From Protonemura montana (taxonomy: Eukaryota; Arthropoda; Insecta; Plecoptera; Nemouridae): a DNA stretch of 64,000 nucleotides. A model generated the notes under the pieces. The model was not told where the DNA came from. It ran no database searches and saw only the letters and a program-made list of their open reading frames with translations. A program made the position numbers and the translations under genes. The DNA is taken from assembly GCA_947568835.1 (NCBI GenBank), contig OX387605.1:10668418-10732417 (forward strand), read 5' to 3'. Below are positions 11,813-26,700 of this stretch, piece after piece. Positions within the stretch are counted from its first letter, which is position 1. Each line of letters opens with the position of its first letter.

Positions 11813-14370
11813 ATGTCATCTATCAGAAGATTCATAGGTAAAAGTTTTAATAATGTAATAATAATGCAAATAAAATAAGATCTAAGTAATTTAGTGGATA
11901 TGCAATTTTAGCTTTAGTTTTATATGTAATTGTAGCTTTCGTGACTCCTGTGTATTCTGATACTTTAAAAGATACATTCTGAACATTCTAACCTCAAACA
12001 TTTTGCATATTTTACACATTTTTTCAATTACGTATACATTTTTTAGATATCGGGGCTAATCTGACGGATGGTATGTATAATGGCATTTACCATGGATTGA
12101 AGAAACATGACGCAGACCTGAAAAATGTTTTGGAAAGATCATGGTCCAGCGGACTGGAAAAAATTATCATAACCGGTGGAAGCTTGGATGAAAGTAAAAC
12201 GGCTCTTGACCTATCACAAACTGATGGTATGCAACTGTTAATTAAATATTGGTTCTACTTATTCCTACTTCAGACTTAATTCATATCTTAAATTAATTTT
12301 CATTCAAGGAAGGTTGTATTGCACTGTCGGCTGTCATCCAACTCGCTGCGTTGAAATGGAGGATGAATCCGGGGACTCAAGTGCATACATAGACTCTTTA
12401 GTGGCGCTTGTGCGTGAAGGAAAGGACAAAGTCGTTGCTATTGGAGAGTGTGGGCTCGATTATGATCGCCTTGAATTTTGCCCGAAAGAAACACAAAAAA
12501 AGTGAGTAGGAAACTTTATTGCTAAAGTCATAGCTCAATAAAAAAATTGAAAAAAATCTGTCTGAAATATTCACGTTTTATTGTTTGGGAAATAAATTTT
12601 CATCCGCATCCACTAAACATTGTCCTATCTCTTCCAGATGTTTCGAGGCTCAGTTAACAGCCTTAGGACCTTTACGCCTGCCTTTGTTCTTGCATTGTCG
12701 CAATGCAGCTAGTGATCTTGTGGAAATTCTAACTCGCCATGAGAGCCAGCTTTTGGCAGGGGGAGTTGTGCACTCGTTTGACGGATCTCAGGACGATGCT
12801 GCCGCTATCCTTGATTTGGGGTATTACATTGGCATCAATGGCTGGTAAGTTCTTTTAACCATTTACAATAAAATACAGCTGTACTGTATATGATAACTGT
12901 ATTTTAAGTAATTAACTATAGATAGACTATATATGGACCTTGATATTTTATGAAGAAAAGTGGAACAGATAACCATGAGAAAAAAATGGGCCATTCCTTC
13001 TTCCAAAAACTTACCTGTCAAGTCAAAATTGTAACCCTAACATAAACAAAAATATTGAATTCCAAAGTACTATGACCCAGTGACTAGTAGTAGTAATACA
13101 GAATAACACATAAAAAAAAGTTTAACAACCACCTACCTTACTACAACAATGAGTAAGTAAGTAGCAAAAAAAATGTATCCTACATATGACCTCTCTATGT
13201 GCAACTATAACTATAATAAGCTACTCGTGACTGTCAGTATGCAGCTAAAGCTAAGAAGAATTTGATATATCGTACGCTTTGGGTATGTCAACCGATGCAT
13301 GCTTGTTTCGATAAACTACCTGTTGTGCCAGCTCTCTGAAGACGGAGCTGAACCTGAATGTTTTGGCGAGCATTCCGAACGACCGCCTCTTGCTTGAGAC
13401 AGACTGCCCGTGGTGTGAAGTACGACCCACGCATGCTGGCTCAAAGTTTGTCAAGACCACCTTCCCTTCAGTCAAGAAGGAGAAGTGGGAACCCAACTCT
13501 GGCATCAAGGGCAGGAATGAACCAGCAAATATTCGGTATGTTGAAACCAAAATATGCAGTTTCACCCCTTAAAAACTGGCATGTGGTCAACTCTGTGTTA
13601 CCGATTTTAAAATTGGTGTATATAGAATGCCTACCATGGAAGATTGGTCGAACCCAGCGATAAAAAAACGGGAAACAAAAATAAAATTGGAAACCTGAAA
13701 ATATTATGCCTTGTAAAGATTACTTACATTTGCTCACATGTACGTAGGTAGAATAGGGAAATCTCTTTAAATTTGAAACTATTTTTTTTATTTTTTTTTT
13801 GTGTGAGAAAATAATGAACACGTATTTTTTTATTTTCTTCCAAATCCAATTTTGAATAAAAATATACCTGTTTAAAATGTTTGCGTTTCAATCTGGTACG
13901 AAAACGAGGGTCGCCATTTTTTTATGACATGAAGTGATATCTGACGTCAGTATGACGTCAAAAAACGTCAAGAAACAGTAGCGAACGCAAAGGTGACCCA
14001 AAATAACGTCAGAACACTATTTCTGACGTCACGGCCCGTTTTCATCCCACCACGAGAATTTATATTTTAGCCATTCTTAAAACAAATAGAAATAGAAAAG
14101 TTATGCTCGGATTGTAAAAAGAAAAAATAGTCAGATTTTATTTTAAATGCGTATTTGAACACAATGATAATAATTAAATAATATTCTTAAGGAGATTTCC
14201 CTATTGTCTTTTTTAAGAAAATGCTAAGGACTTGGTGTTTTTACATCTGATTCTCCTATTTCAGACAAGTGCTCGAGATATTGGCTGCTGTTCGTGGCGA
14301 AGATGCTGATGAACTGTGTGAAACAATTTTCCTCAACAGTAAAAGACTGTTTTTCCCTAATGAACTGTAA
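11813..14370 (+). CDS. TATDN1: TatD-type metal-dependent deoxyribonuclease, 6 exons
   Basis: TATDN1 belongs to the TatD family of metal-dependent DNases (amidohydrolase-like TIM barrel). Exons 11813-11837, 12047-12226, 12309-12501, 12638-12844, 13332-13535 and 14265-14370 join in frame to 304 residues (human 297). The tiny first exon supplies MSSIRRFID, completing the conserved [10 protein letters not shown] start. Family motifs follow in order: [20 protein letters not shown] (metal-binding Glu region), LPLFLHCRN (His), GGVVHSFDG (His), SLKTE and [10 protein letters not shown] (Asp), then [10 protein letters not shown] and a C-terminal [10 protein letters not shown]. All expected metal ligands appear present. 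Intron 5 (13536-14264) contains AT-rich sequence with several TGACGTCA-like motifs near 13940-14035 but no gene that I can see. Confidence 0.95.
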
Positions 14371-17300
14371 ATGTGTCCTATGTCCTTACATATTTATTAC
14401 CACTCAAGCTCAATAGTATCGTGGAGGCAGTGGTGTAGCCAGGATTTCACACTTGTGGAGCTAATCAGTAGATCAGGGATGCCAATTAATCTTTTTTATA
14501 ATTGCATATGTCTCAATTGACTTTACTGTACGAGGCATATAATTCCATGTGTAATAACACTCTTTATGTGGACACAGAAAAAAAAAAGCGGTTTTGCACA
14601 CAATCCCCTCCAGAAACGTTTGAATCAATGTCATATTTTGGAGAGAAAATGTATGCATTTCAAACATATATTGAAATTCTGAGCTTCTCGTGCCCGTAAA
14701 TTAGTGTCAAGAATGTTAGGCATTTATTTTGAGGTCCTTGCAAGAAAAAATGTGGGACTCTAGGAAGGCCATATGAATTAAGAGCCTAGTGTTAGGGTGC
14801 TCGATTTTTTTGTACTTGTTTATTTATCCAAAAATAACAGATGTATCGAAGGCGCTTGGCATTTATGCTGATTGCATTTTTTCCTGTACTGAAAGTAAAA
14901 TAGGGGTTTCATACTTCCCCCCCCCCCCCCCCCCCCCCCTCCCTGGCACTATAACAATGCTGCAAGTACCTAAATGGTTTTCAAATTCTGCTCCAAGCAT
15001 CGATATCAAAACTGGGCCAGTGGGCATCTAAAAGATAGACACAACCAATGTGAACCATACCTACATCCAATATGAATGAAACACCTGTGTCAAATCAAAT
15101 CAAACTTCATCAAAACATCATCAAACTTTACTTTTGTTACCATTTAATAATACTCATCAGGGATTTTATACAAATGTAATTGCCAAAAATAAATCAACTT
15201 CTTGAAACTTGTGTGTTCTTTAGTTATTGTACCTACCTAATGTGAAGTGGATAATTCGGTTCAGTTACTGAATACAGAAAGTTGTATGCGTTTGTAAACT
15301 ACAGACGTCTTGAAATGTAATTGCTGTTATTTTCATGGAATTGTGAATGCACCTCAAAGTTTCGAGCATGTGACTAAAAAAAGTGCAAATTTACATTTCC
15401 TCTCTGAACGTTGGATTTAGTGAAATGGTGCTGTGGCATTTAATTTGATGACAGTAATTAGGTTTTGTAAACATGTAATTTATCTAGGTCCTCAAACGCG
15501 GTTGAAAATGTAGTGCAATTCATGTCTTTAATTTGACGATTGCATCCACATAGCATCCTAAGAAACATTTTGTTGTACCAGTACAGGAGGCGTGCGTGCT
15601 TTAAGAGACCTCGTAAAGCATTGTCACCTGAAAATGACAGAGTCAGGTTGGTCAGGATGCTTGTAACAAGATTACATCCGGACTTTCTCAGAAGCATCAA
15701 CTGTACTTCTACTTCTTTTTTCCGGTGACTTTCAAACTGTGGTTTACACGATACTAAAGACACCGCAATGCTTAGGTACTTCTACTTTTATCGACAGAAG
15801 AAATCCATAAACAGCTAGTTCTAAGAAGCAATGGCATTATAGGTAAACTGTTCGCTTACTCTTCGGCACACAAACTGTCATTTGCAACATGCTGTATTAC
15901 TAGATGTCATTCGGGTTGCTTAACTCGTTTTACAGTAAATACCATAATTTTTGCCCGTGTTGTAATTCTCCTACATATTTTCTTTAGCCCCTGATGCAAA
16001 GGGCATTGAGACATAAGTCAAATGACGAGAAAAAAAATACCGTCGTTAGTACAATGGTGGTAATCAAGAAGGCTGGAAGGTCGTTCTGCTGTTTTGCGGG
16101 CAGCAAAACAGAGAACGAGGTCCCAGCCTCATAGGTGGTACTATATCTGTGCTGAGGTAAAGTAGTGGTGTATATGTATGAATATGTAGCGTCTGGGTTA
16201 GGGTAACTCATTTGCAATACCTATACCTGGTACCTTACAAAGTTTTAATTAGAAGTTACATTCCCAAGATCCTCTGTAGGTTCCAATTTTATCATTAAAA
16301 TAATGTTTCTGATTGGACTTGATTCAATGCATGAATTGGTCATCTTTGCGGATTGCGTGTTTTAATAAATGCTACTTTCGAAAACGTTTGACTTTAGGGT
16401 GAATGAATAAGTCCGAAGTCCGAACACTTTATGTAAACTAACACGTTTTCCTACTTACTGATCACGAGATGCCTTGCTTTTTTTTCGCTATATGGCATCG
16501 TGAGTATCGCCAAAGATTGCGCCTAGAACTAACGAGTTTTCAGCGTCTTTTTATTACATTAGAATTCCCGAACGCAAGATAATAATCGTTATTAATCTGG
16601 CTCAAAATGTATCATGCTGGCTTCAAATCAAGTTCATGCTGCTGACCATTATACCTACTGGCCACTGAATGGCCATTATCCTTTTGAGTCTCTCTCTTTC
16701 TCTCCTCAATCACTGTTCCAATCAAAGTCTCCACATGTATGTTATTCAGAAGACGTATCACATTCTTAACTTAAGAAACAACAATACATTTCTGAAACAA
16801 ATTGCCAAAATACTCCACTCAAATTTTGGTCAGTCCCCGAAAATATACAAAAATAGTGCAAAGAAGCAGGTACTCATCTCATAGACCGTGTGGGTTACTA
16901 AGTAAAGATACGAAGCTGTGTTCAATTATCTGAACGCTGTACAAAATAATAGTGTCAAGATAATTTGGATAAATGAATTGGGACCCAGTCATGTCATACT
17001 AATTGATCGTAGCATCGATACGATTTAGGTCCGACACATCCTTCACACACATCCGTGCAGGACGATGTGAGGTAATCAAAACTTTAAAAGAACCGTTACA
17101 TAGTAATGGCTCAGATGCTTAGCTTGGCCGCGATTCCACGACGGAGTCTCCAATGCACGATGACGATATCAGCTCGAGGGAACAGGTCAGTAGTTTACTT
17201 GCGTCTTCGTCGACCATCTAGCAAGGTGTACGCGAGCAATTCCGATATCATAACCGACTCATGCTCTGTGTGGAGGAGATGAAAGTAGTACACGTTCTAG

Positions 17301-17769
17301 AGCCGGCTTGTCGTAATAGCATCGTTCTCATATTGGCAAGCGGTATTGTTTCATTGCAAGTGAAATAAGTGTTCGAACCACGGGCTACGGATTGTGGGGA
17401 GCGCAATTTTATACAGTGCACTTAGAAGTAATTAGTGGTTGATTAGTGTTGCCAAAAACGCACGTGCTCTCATTGTTATTGTTTTGGCGTGTGAAGACGT
17501 GAGAGTGAAAAAGGTTTTGCGGTGCAGTGCAGTTTGTGTCCTCGGTCCAGTGAGTTGAAAAGTTTTGTGGTGAACCAAGAAAAAAAGTTGTGCAGTTTTT
17601 TTTTTTATCATTTTGGTGTGTGGTTAAAACGATATTTTTTATTGTTCTGTAAGAGGAAGCTATGGAACACAAGATTTGCGTTTAGCATTTATCAATCGTT
17701 TACTTTTTTGGCTGTACGCGTGTGGTGAGTTAAAATTTCTTGTCACATGAAGAAACGCGACTGTGAGTG
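14371..17769. other. Intergenic region with poly-C tract
   Basis: This 3.4 kb separates TATDN1 from the large receptor gene. It holds the TATDN1 3' UTR and probably the receptor's promoter and 5' UTR near 17.4-17.77 kb. Visible landmarks are a hAT-like end CAGTGGTGTAGCC at 14428 without a partner, and a run of 23 C at 14917-14939. Minus-strand frames at 15458-15763 and 15984-16217 are open but unrecognised. I can support no gene here. Confidence 0.4.
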
Positions 17770-20700
17770 ATGGAATTGTTGAAGAATTGGCGTTCGATAT
17801 CCACGTGCATATTATGGCTCTGCTGGTGCATTGGTGCCCTCGACTCCGGAGAGAATCTGCACAAAATCACCATCAATCCCACAGCAAATGCAATAATGGG
17901 TAAGCAAAATTGCTTCTTCGTTTCGCTTGTATCCACGCTTCAAAACTGCATGCCAGAAAATTTCATATTTTCTTCATTTTTTGCTATTTCCCACGGGCGT
18001 ATTTTTCAGTTTTACCACAGATTTTATTACCTTTCATCAGCTCTTCCCAATTAGAGAACAAAACGCAAGTTTCACCATTTAGGTGAGAGATCGCAATCAC
18101 ACGCAATGCATTTGTACATAACTACGGTAGGTGCATGTATATTATTGGTTAATATAATTAATCCCTTTACCTGGAAACAAAATTATTCTTGCTCTTGCCA
18201 TTGGTTACCATTTTCAAGTTCAAGGATAGTTCCTCGACCTCTGATCGCGACCGCCTCTCACAGTAAACACCCTTGCACTTGTGTCGTCCACTTTCGTCCG
18301 CTACCGATTGCCAGAGATGAAGGTCATGCAAGGCCAACCCAATTCCGAATCTATTGCTTCTGAAGTTCGACTTCAGGTTTATGGAATTTGTGATCATACT
18401 TGCATTAGTACGCGTATGCGAAATGTTAGGTACCTATTCAGGTAGGTAGACTTATCAGGGCACATCTTTTTACGCACAAATTTCGATTTACTTGCGTGAA
18501 TTTCTGCCTCCTTGGTCTTACTCCTATCAATAGGTTGTGGTCAATCGGATGACCTGAGATCTTTGCCCGAGATTATCCCAAATAGGGACCGGCTGTTGAA
18601 CGGGGTTTGCGTCCGTCAATTGGCAAACAATGCAATGTAAAGAGTGTACACCAAAGGTTATAGTTGTATCTTTGGTGTATACTGAGCATAGGAACTTTGG
18701 AGCCCACTGTTCATGGATGACTGCATGTGATATCCATGTAGTGTCGTGGTAAGGTACATCTTTGAATCACAATCTCTTTTCTATCTCATCGCACATCTAA
18801 TATTCTAATGTCCCTGAGAGGCTACATGATTCCGAGTTTTCTGCAAAATACATTTTTTTTCTTTGCACTGTTTAGAGATATAATCTTGCAATTTTGGAAA
18901 TGTTATATTAGTCAGTTTTTTCGCCTTCAGGACAATTTTGGATCATTTTTGGGTGTTTTTTTTTGTAATTTCTCTATTTTTAGGCAACATTAACCTATTT
19001 ATTTTGACAACTTGTCACGCTGGGTGGCGCCTGAGAGTCTGGGTGGGTGGGGGGGTTTATCGTCTAATAACATGGGGCCCTGCTGAACATACTGCTGACC
19101 CGAGTTACCGAGGTAGCTCCAGTTCAGCATTCTGTCAGCATTCTGTTAATGGTTATCTGGGTTCCCTTGGGCAACATTGGCATTGCACCTTGATGTCCGT
19201 CTACGTACACATTATCGCAGTTGACAACGGGCGTTATTTTTCCAGGGGCGGTGGTCCAAGTCCAAGAGAGAGGCATGGGGCTGTTTGGGTGTGGCCCGCC
19301 ATCCAAAGAGGGTATAATACGTGTTGAAGCCATGCGCTGGATGACCAGCATCCTCAACCAGGAGTGGGCCAACCAGACGTTCCTTCCAAACATCACAATA
19401 GGCAAGTTTGCTAAGTTTTAGAAGCCAAATGGCACTCGTCTTTTGCGTTTTATTTCAGCTGTTTTTTTCGTATTTTTATGTGAAACCCAATCTCTTTATT
19501 TCTCTCCATAGAAAACGATAGAGTAACAAGGTTGCAGCACAGCAAGTTTTATTTTTAGCACAAGGTGTATTCATATGATGCGAGCAATATAAATTGTGGT
19601 TAAGGAAGCTATTTCGTGAAATAGCTGACAGCAGGAAGATAGGCTGCAAAAATTAACTTTGCTGGAATTTTGTTGGCTTGTGTTATGCTTGCTTCTATTA
19701 CCCTTCTTTCACTAACGACAACCCCTTGGCTGAACAGGCGTGCAGGTATTTGACAGCTGCGGCCGGACTCGTGTGGCTGCCTCACACCTGGGTGAGCTAC
19801 TTCCGATGTTAAGGGGCGACGATGGTGCTCGGCCCTCTGCAGATGCCCAGCCTCCTCTACAGCTGGGCCTCATCGACGGCGCAGGGCTACTAGCAGACGC
19901 GGAGGTTAGAGATACGCTCGAACACTTCCAGGTGCCTGTCGTAACGATGGACGCGGACACCATGCTCGTAGCTGCGGGCCTCCGAGCAAAGGCAAGTCGA
20001 ATAATCGCTTGCACCAGAAAATGTGGTGTTCAGTTGCTGAGTTGCTGTGCAACTGGCATAATGATTTCCTGTTATTTCTAAAATTTGATTTTCTAGTTTC
20101 GTTTATATGCAGTACCTAGTGAAAGATTGTATCATTTCTTCTCAATCCACATTTAATATTTGTATTAGATATAATTGTGCATCGTACTATTCTTTTGAAA
20201 CCTTAGGTTTATCAAAGCCAATTTTCTTAAACTACTTTCTTTTGCAGGCAATGGTTGCAATGACGTCGCATTTAAACTGGCAAAGTGTTGCAATTGTTCA
20301 CGACAACGACTACTACAGCCTTCAGATGGTTGACACATTGATGAGTTACTCTCCGGATGAGGGAAGGCTATTTCTCAGCGACATAAAATCATTCGCGCCG
20401 GGGTATGATGTTTTGAGCAACTCTGATTCCACCAATGAGAACTCAGTCACTCTGCAATTGGTATCTTCAGCTAGACACAGCAATACGCCTGTTATGGTTA
20501 TAATGCATCCATTTGCTACGAGGAATTTTCTTGAAGCTCTTGAACATGAACTCAAAGCCACAGAATCAAGAAATAACAACACTTTACAAATATTATTCTC
20601 GAGTGTCTTGACACACGACGACTTGGATTTTCTCTCAGACAGAGCAGATGTTTATTCTGCTATGATTTCTCCAAACAGTATTGGAATATTTGAAAAATAC

Positions 20701-23700
20701 TGGACTGAACGAATTGATCTGCTAAAGGTAAGAGAAACATAGTAGCTCACATTAAGATTTATGGGCTCAAATTTGAAAATTTAATTTTTATTTTGTAGGT
20801 GGAATTGATTAACTTACATTTGTTGGGTGCTGTATAACAAGCACAGCATACATTATTTTTATAAAGCATCAGCTCTACCCTGAGGCTGGTTGTACGTTTA
20901 ATTAATGTAAATAGCACCATCTCAAACATCTAAGCAAATAAGAATTTAAACAAGAAATAGAAACTAATCCATTGAAACATTCTACTTTCTACCAGATGTA
21001 TTTTACTAGCAATTTATTTAACCCATTTCTTTCAGAACATGACAAAGCCTTTATTACTTGAGGATAAGTGGGTGTTTGACTACATAAATTCCGAGTCATA
21101 CTGCTCGGCGGAAGACTGCACAGAGGACGAACTGGACGTGGCTTTGCGAACCTTGCAAGTGGTATCCGCTGGCCGGTCTGTTCTAACACTGGCACAAGCA
21201 TTGAAGCATGCGTGGCAAATCAAGTGCTCCGAAGAGTTATGTTCTACAAAGCAAATGGCAGCTGCGGCAAGTGAAGGAGATGTGCTGCTTAGGCCACATT
21301 CCGACAAGGGGTGGCTGAGAGAAGTGAACGGATCTCTGGAGTTGGAGCTAGTCAGATATCAAAGCAATAACACGGATGGAAATATTCTCAAAAAGGTAGG
21401 TTTATGAAGACACACAGAAAATGTTGCTCGATCTTTGGTCATGGCGTAACCACCAGTGGCCGAAGCCACAAACCAGAGTTTAAGTTTATCACTTAAAGAA
21501 GATTAGCCAATCACAGACTGTGTCAACATTTTTAGTGGTTTTACCACGGTGATAACAACTTAACCCCCCAATGAATGGGGGGTACGCTTAAGCTCTGCTA
21601 TGTAAATCTGGCCCAGATTATTAATGGCAAATATTTCTTGAATGCATTATTTTTATAACTATATCTGTAATTCTTAACGGTCGCTTCCAATTCATAAACG
21701 GTATATGCTTGACGCCTTTTCTTTTATTTCTGCAGATGAAGTTGATTAATCAATATGACCTTATCAAGCTTGAAGAACACTTTAAAACTGAGCACATCGA
21801 AGGGTATGATTTCGGTGAAGCACCAACTCCACCACCAATCAAGAGCACCAATGTAACTACCTTGGCACCAACAACACAGAAATTTATCGAAACAGGTCGA
21901 TACATTGATTCATCAAACCAACAATCTTTGTTTGCACTGGGGAAAACTGAAGCAGTAATGGTGCCACTAGAAGCGTCAAATAATTATCGGATTCTTGTGC
22001 CGTCGAAGGATAATTTGTACATCGCTGCATTGTTTGCTGTGCATAAAGAAACTCGTGGCCAGTCTTTGCTGCAATGCAACAGCAACGATGATGACTTAGA
22101 TCTCAGTGCAGTCAGACAGCTGGAAGCGTTCCTTTGGGCTTTGAAGAGAGTCAACGTCAAGGTATGCAAGACAGGGTCTTTTTTAAGGTTTCTGGTATAT
22201 TGGGCTATGGATGGCCAGAGCATTAACTTTTGAGTTAATTTAAAAATGTATTCCGTTAATATTCTCTGCCAGAGAGTCTGGTCTTTAAAAAAAAATTTTA
22301 TGGGAATTTACATAACCAGTGTGCTGGATCTTGAGCCAAAGAAAACATCTTCCTGATTGAGAATCGTAAGAATGACCACTCAGGTCCTCATTTGTTTGAA
22401 AAAACTTGAAAATCCAACCTCGACTGATTATCTCGGATCATTCCAGAGTGGAGTTGAGATTGGCGCTTTCTTGCTTGACTCGTGCAACTCTCGACTACGT
22501 ACGATGACACTGACTGCGGGTCTGGACAGCCAGCACGTGCTCGCTGCTATCAATGCTCTGCCCACTGCTGATGCCACCGTGGCCGAGGATATTATGGCAG
22601 CTATCAATATCACTTCTGTCACCACCGGTCATGCTCTTGCTCTTGTTGACACAGCGGATGGAGGAACAGTCAGCCCCTACATTCTACAGGTGATTCTTAA
22701 AACCTTCGGAAAAAACGGCAAATGTTACATACCATTACTTATTATAGTATTTTTATAGGTAGTGAATGCCTAGCACCCTTCTGCTACTTACATTTATAAT
22801 TCTTTTGTATTCCTAAGTTCCACATTATCAACTTTTCCTCCCAGTTACATTGTGTATCTCTAGTTTCTTTCTTCCGAACAATTATAATATCCATGACTTT
22901 GCATTTCACATTGTTACCCAGCCAATGATTTGGCCTCATTTGTGTCAAGGCAGTTGTGATTATTGGCAATTGTGGTAACAGAGTGGTTATATTCATTTAT
23001 GTTTTCCAAAGGTGGAGGCACCAATGTCTGCGCTAGTTTCGTCTATGGTGTCAGTGCTGAGACACTTAGGCTGGACATATGTCAGCGTCGTGTTTTCCGG
23101 CCATGGGGAGTTCCTTGCCGGCGTCAAACTATTCCAAATCGCCGCAGCCAAGGCCGGCATTTGTCTAGCACTTCAGGAAGACATACCCGAGAAAAACAAC
23201 GAGGCTGCGGTAAGAAATAAAGCCTTGTTAGAGATTATGTTTTTTCTCCAAATATTTTTTTTAAGATCTTAAGCCATCAAAAGTGAAATGAATCCAAAGG
23301 ATAATGTCGAGCAACATTAATTACAGTTAGAAAGATGTGATTGGTACATTTTTTTTGAAGAAAAAAGAATAGCAATGAAATGCACAATAAATTGGTTCTG
23401 ATGTTTTAAGACAAGTAAAAAATACCTATATTTAAAAATCTGTGTAACTAGAATTCAGTTTTCCTAGACTCAACATTCCCTCTTTTATTTCCCATTGAAA
23501 TGGACTTCAAAATCAAATTTTTGTAGGGAAGAATCCCCTGAGACTAGATATTCAAGACAACATTTCTCAGTAGCAAAGGTAGACAGAGAAACTATTTAGC
23601 ATTGGTGTTGTTCAATCCAAGTAAATTCCATGCAAGGCCATACCTGTGACTTTGAAAGTGGAAAGCTCTCCCAATTTCTACCAGTCAGCCTCACCCAGTC

Positions 23701-26700
23701 CAATCATACTGCCATGTGCATCTGGCAGGTGGATGCCCAGATGGTGTCGCTGATCCCAAGTCTGGTGGGCGCTCGAGCCGATGGAGCACGAGGCGTGGTG
23801 CTCTGGACAAACGAATACCACACGAAACGGCTTCTGCAAGCGGTGAGCCAGGCAGTGGCCTTGGGCACCGTGGCACGTGAGGACTTCTTCTGGATGGTAG
23901 CAAGCCCCAACGGGGGCCGCACAGACCTACTTAAACAGTTTAGTAATGTCCTGGGTGGAGCACTAGTGTTCAGGTCAGTGCTCGCAAGGAGGGTAACAAT
24001 AAACGTCTGTCGCTACTCGCTAATAGAAAATGGTGCCAAAAAAGTCACATAAAAAATTAATTACTCCTTTTTATTTTAGACCATACCATCGACCCATCAG
24101 AGAGTTTCAGCATTATTTACAGAAAATTCATTCTAACTTCAAGAACACCAGCAGAAGTAGTAACCCGTGGATCAAGAAGTATATCGAACAGGTAAAATAA
24201 GTCCTAATATCAAAGGTGCATTAGCAATTTATGATAAAATTAGATCATTCCCAAGTTTTTCTAGTAGAAATTGTAAGTTACCCAGCTCCTGGAATTACAA
24301 ACACCGAGTGAAAGATGAAAATCCATATCACCTACCTTGCATCATAAATCAGGTAAATCGCCTACCTAAATCTTTTTTCTCTGCTTGCATCAAAGATAAC
24401 ATAACTTCTTGATCAGATGTCTGACAATAGAGAGCTAAAACTACAAAATGTGACTAGAAATCTTTTGATTTTGAGATAAAAAATTATACTAACAAAGATT
24501 GTGACTGCATCGTAGCAATATTATCAACGTAAAAATTTCACTGGAATATGCTCAATTGAGCAACATTGCATTGGTCAACTTGTTGCTGGATCTCAAAATT
24601 TCCAGCTGCAAAGTTTCTAACATATCAACATATTTTATTTTATTTATTTATTTTTTTTTTTATTTAATGTCTTTATTAGCTTGGTTCAGCTATTTACATT
24701 GTCAATATATAAGTCTCATACTCTATAATTATCATTACACATTTTAATAAATTTTGCTCTAAATTCTTTAACATTTTCAGCCCTTTTTATTAGTATTGGT
24801 AGTTGGTTATACTCTCGTATTCCATTATAGAAAATTGATCTTGCTGATTTTGTGGTTTTGATGCTGCTTAGATATAGAGAATTGGTAGTTACATTTCTAG
24901 TTTTGTGGGTATGGAGTATGGGTATATAAAGGTAAAATGCCTTTGTACCTAATGAGCATTCTTATTCCCCCAAAAATGTTTTACCAGAATGAATATTGAA
25001 TGCGAACTAAAATGAAAGGAAACGTAGACATGAGTTGAAAAGAAAAAGTACCCCAAAGCCTACATGGTCGTGATGCAATGCTATGCTTATAGTGTGAAGA
25101 CATCGAGTGTTTCTTCCACGTCGAGACTACTTTTCCCGCGGACAAAAACACAGTACAGGCAGTGTATGCTGTGGGTGCTGCCGTGAGCCGTGCTCGAAGT
25201 CAGCTGTGCAGCAACTCAACTTCAACGCATCCCATAGATGGCCTCTGCTCCGGCCAGTATAGCAGGTTAGTACCTGGTGCTTTGTGGGTTACCAAGGCAT
25301 AGGAAAGCACTTTTCAATAGGTGGATTGCAATAGGATCATGGCCTAAGGAATTTCTTTGATACAGCTCAGTTCAAAACCCTGGTTTGTTCAAGTAAATAA
25401 ATTCCAGTGCACTGCTAATTGATATATCGTGATCGTGATGTATGAAGCATGCTTCTAAAATAAAAATCATCTTGGCCGGATATTTTTCTATGGGTAGAAA
25501 CTTGTGACCCAATCTAAAAAATGAAGATGCACAACTTTGAACAAAAACATCTATTTTAACCATTTTAATGTATCTCTTTATCGTCCAGAGTGGAGCTTCA
25601 GCAAGTATTAAACAAACAACTACGGCAATCAGTGACCGAACGAGCAGATGGAGCTGCAAACGAAAACTTCAGATTCACATCATCTGGGGCTGGAAATGTG
25701 GCGGTTGAGATTTTAAACTTCAGACGGAAGTCAAATGAAATGACCCGCTCCTTGAAAAACATCTACTTTGAAAGGGTAGGATGTTTAAAATTTTTGAAAT
25801 TTGTGACAATGTTTTGTGTGTTTAAAAAGCTACAAGCTATTTGAAAGCTCCTTTTAAGTAAGTAGGTTTCAGCATTAAGTTGTTTGCTGGGTGTGGGACT
25901 GGATTATTATTTTGTGGACTGAGAAAATTAGAAGTGAGCATTGTTCCAAACACTAGAAAATGTAAACTCTTACATAGTCTTACATAGCAAAAAAACGGCG
26001 AGACTCTGCAACCTCAAACGGGCGGTAGACGGTAACCCGGGATGGGTAGAGTGGAGGGCTAAATTAGACCCCTCAAGAAAAGAAAAGAATTTAAGAGAGA
26101 GAGGAGCCAGAGGCGACGTGGGCAAATTCTCCCAGGTCACTAGGACCATACGGGAGTGGAATGCCCTAAAGACTGAGAACCGAGCCAAAGGAATAACTAT
26201 TGCCAGATTCAGAGAAATCATTTCTAACAAAAGTTAATCTCCAACTCCGAAATTTTACATTATTCCTAACATATTGTAATTGTTCCTAGCATATTACTTT
26301 TGTTCCTAATCTACTATATCCTAGCTAATATATTCTATTCTTATGTTACCATGTTATTATTACTATATTATACTATGTTACTTATATCACTATTATAGAT
26401 TATCATATTCATTATCATACTCATCATATTATGTATTAAAATGATAGCATTGTACCTAGAATAGTTCCTTACCAACGTGCAATACCATGTACAATTGTAA
26501 GATGAGAAATAAATATCAATATCAATATAGCAGATAGTGCCTAGCCTTACCCCATCAACGTATTTTGATTTCCAGGTCGGGTCGTGGATCGAGGGAAACC
26601 TAACAGGCGAGATATCCCCTATGGTAGCGTACCGCGAATCGGGGACAGAGACACCGCTGCCTGGGCTGACTTCTCAGTGCCGAAGCAGCAAGTGCTGCAG

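Noticed and set aside
14428-14440. CAGTGGTGTAGCC, a hAT-like terminal sequence
   Set aside because: No matching inverted end or target duplication was found nearby, so only a fragment at best.
15458-16217. Two minus-strand open frames (101 and 77 codons), the second with a hydrophobic segment
   Set aside because: No recognisable family, no convincing splice links between them, and frames of this length are expected by chance in 3.4 kb.
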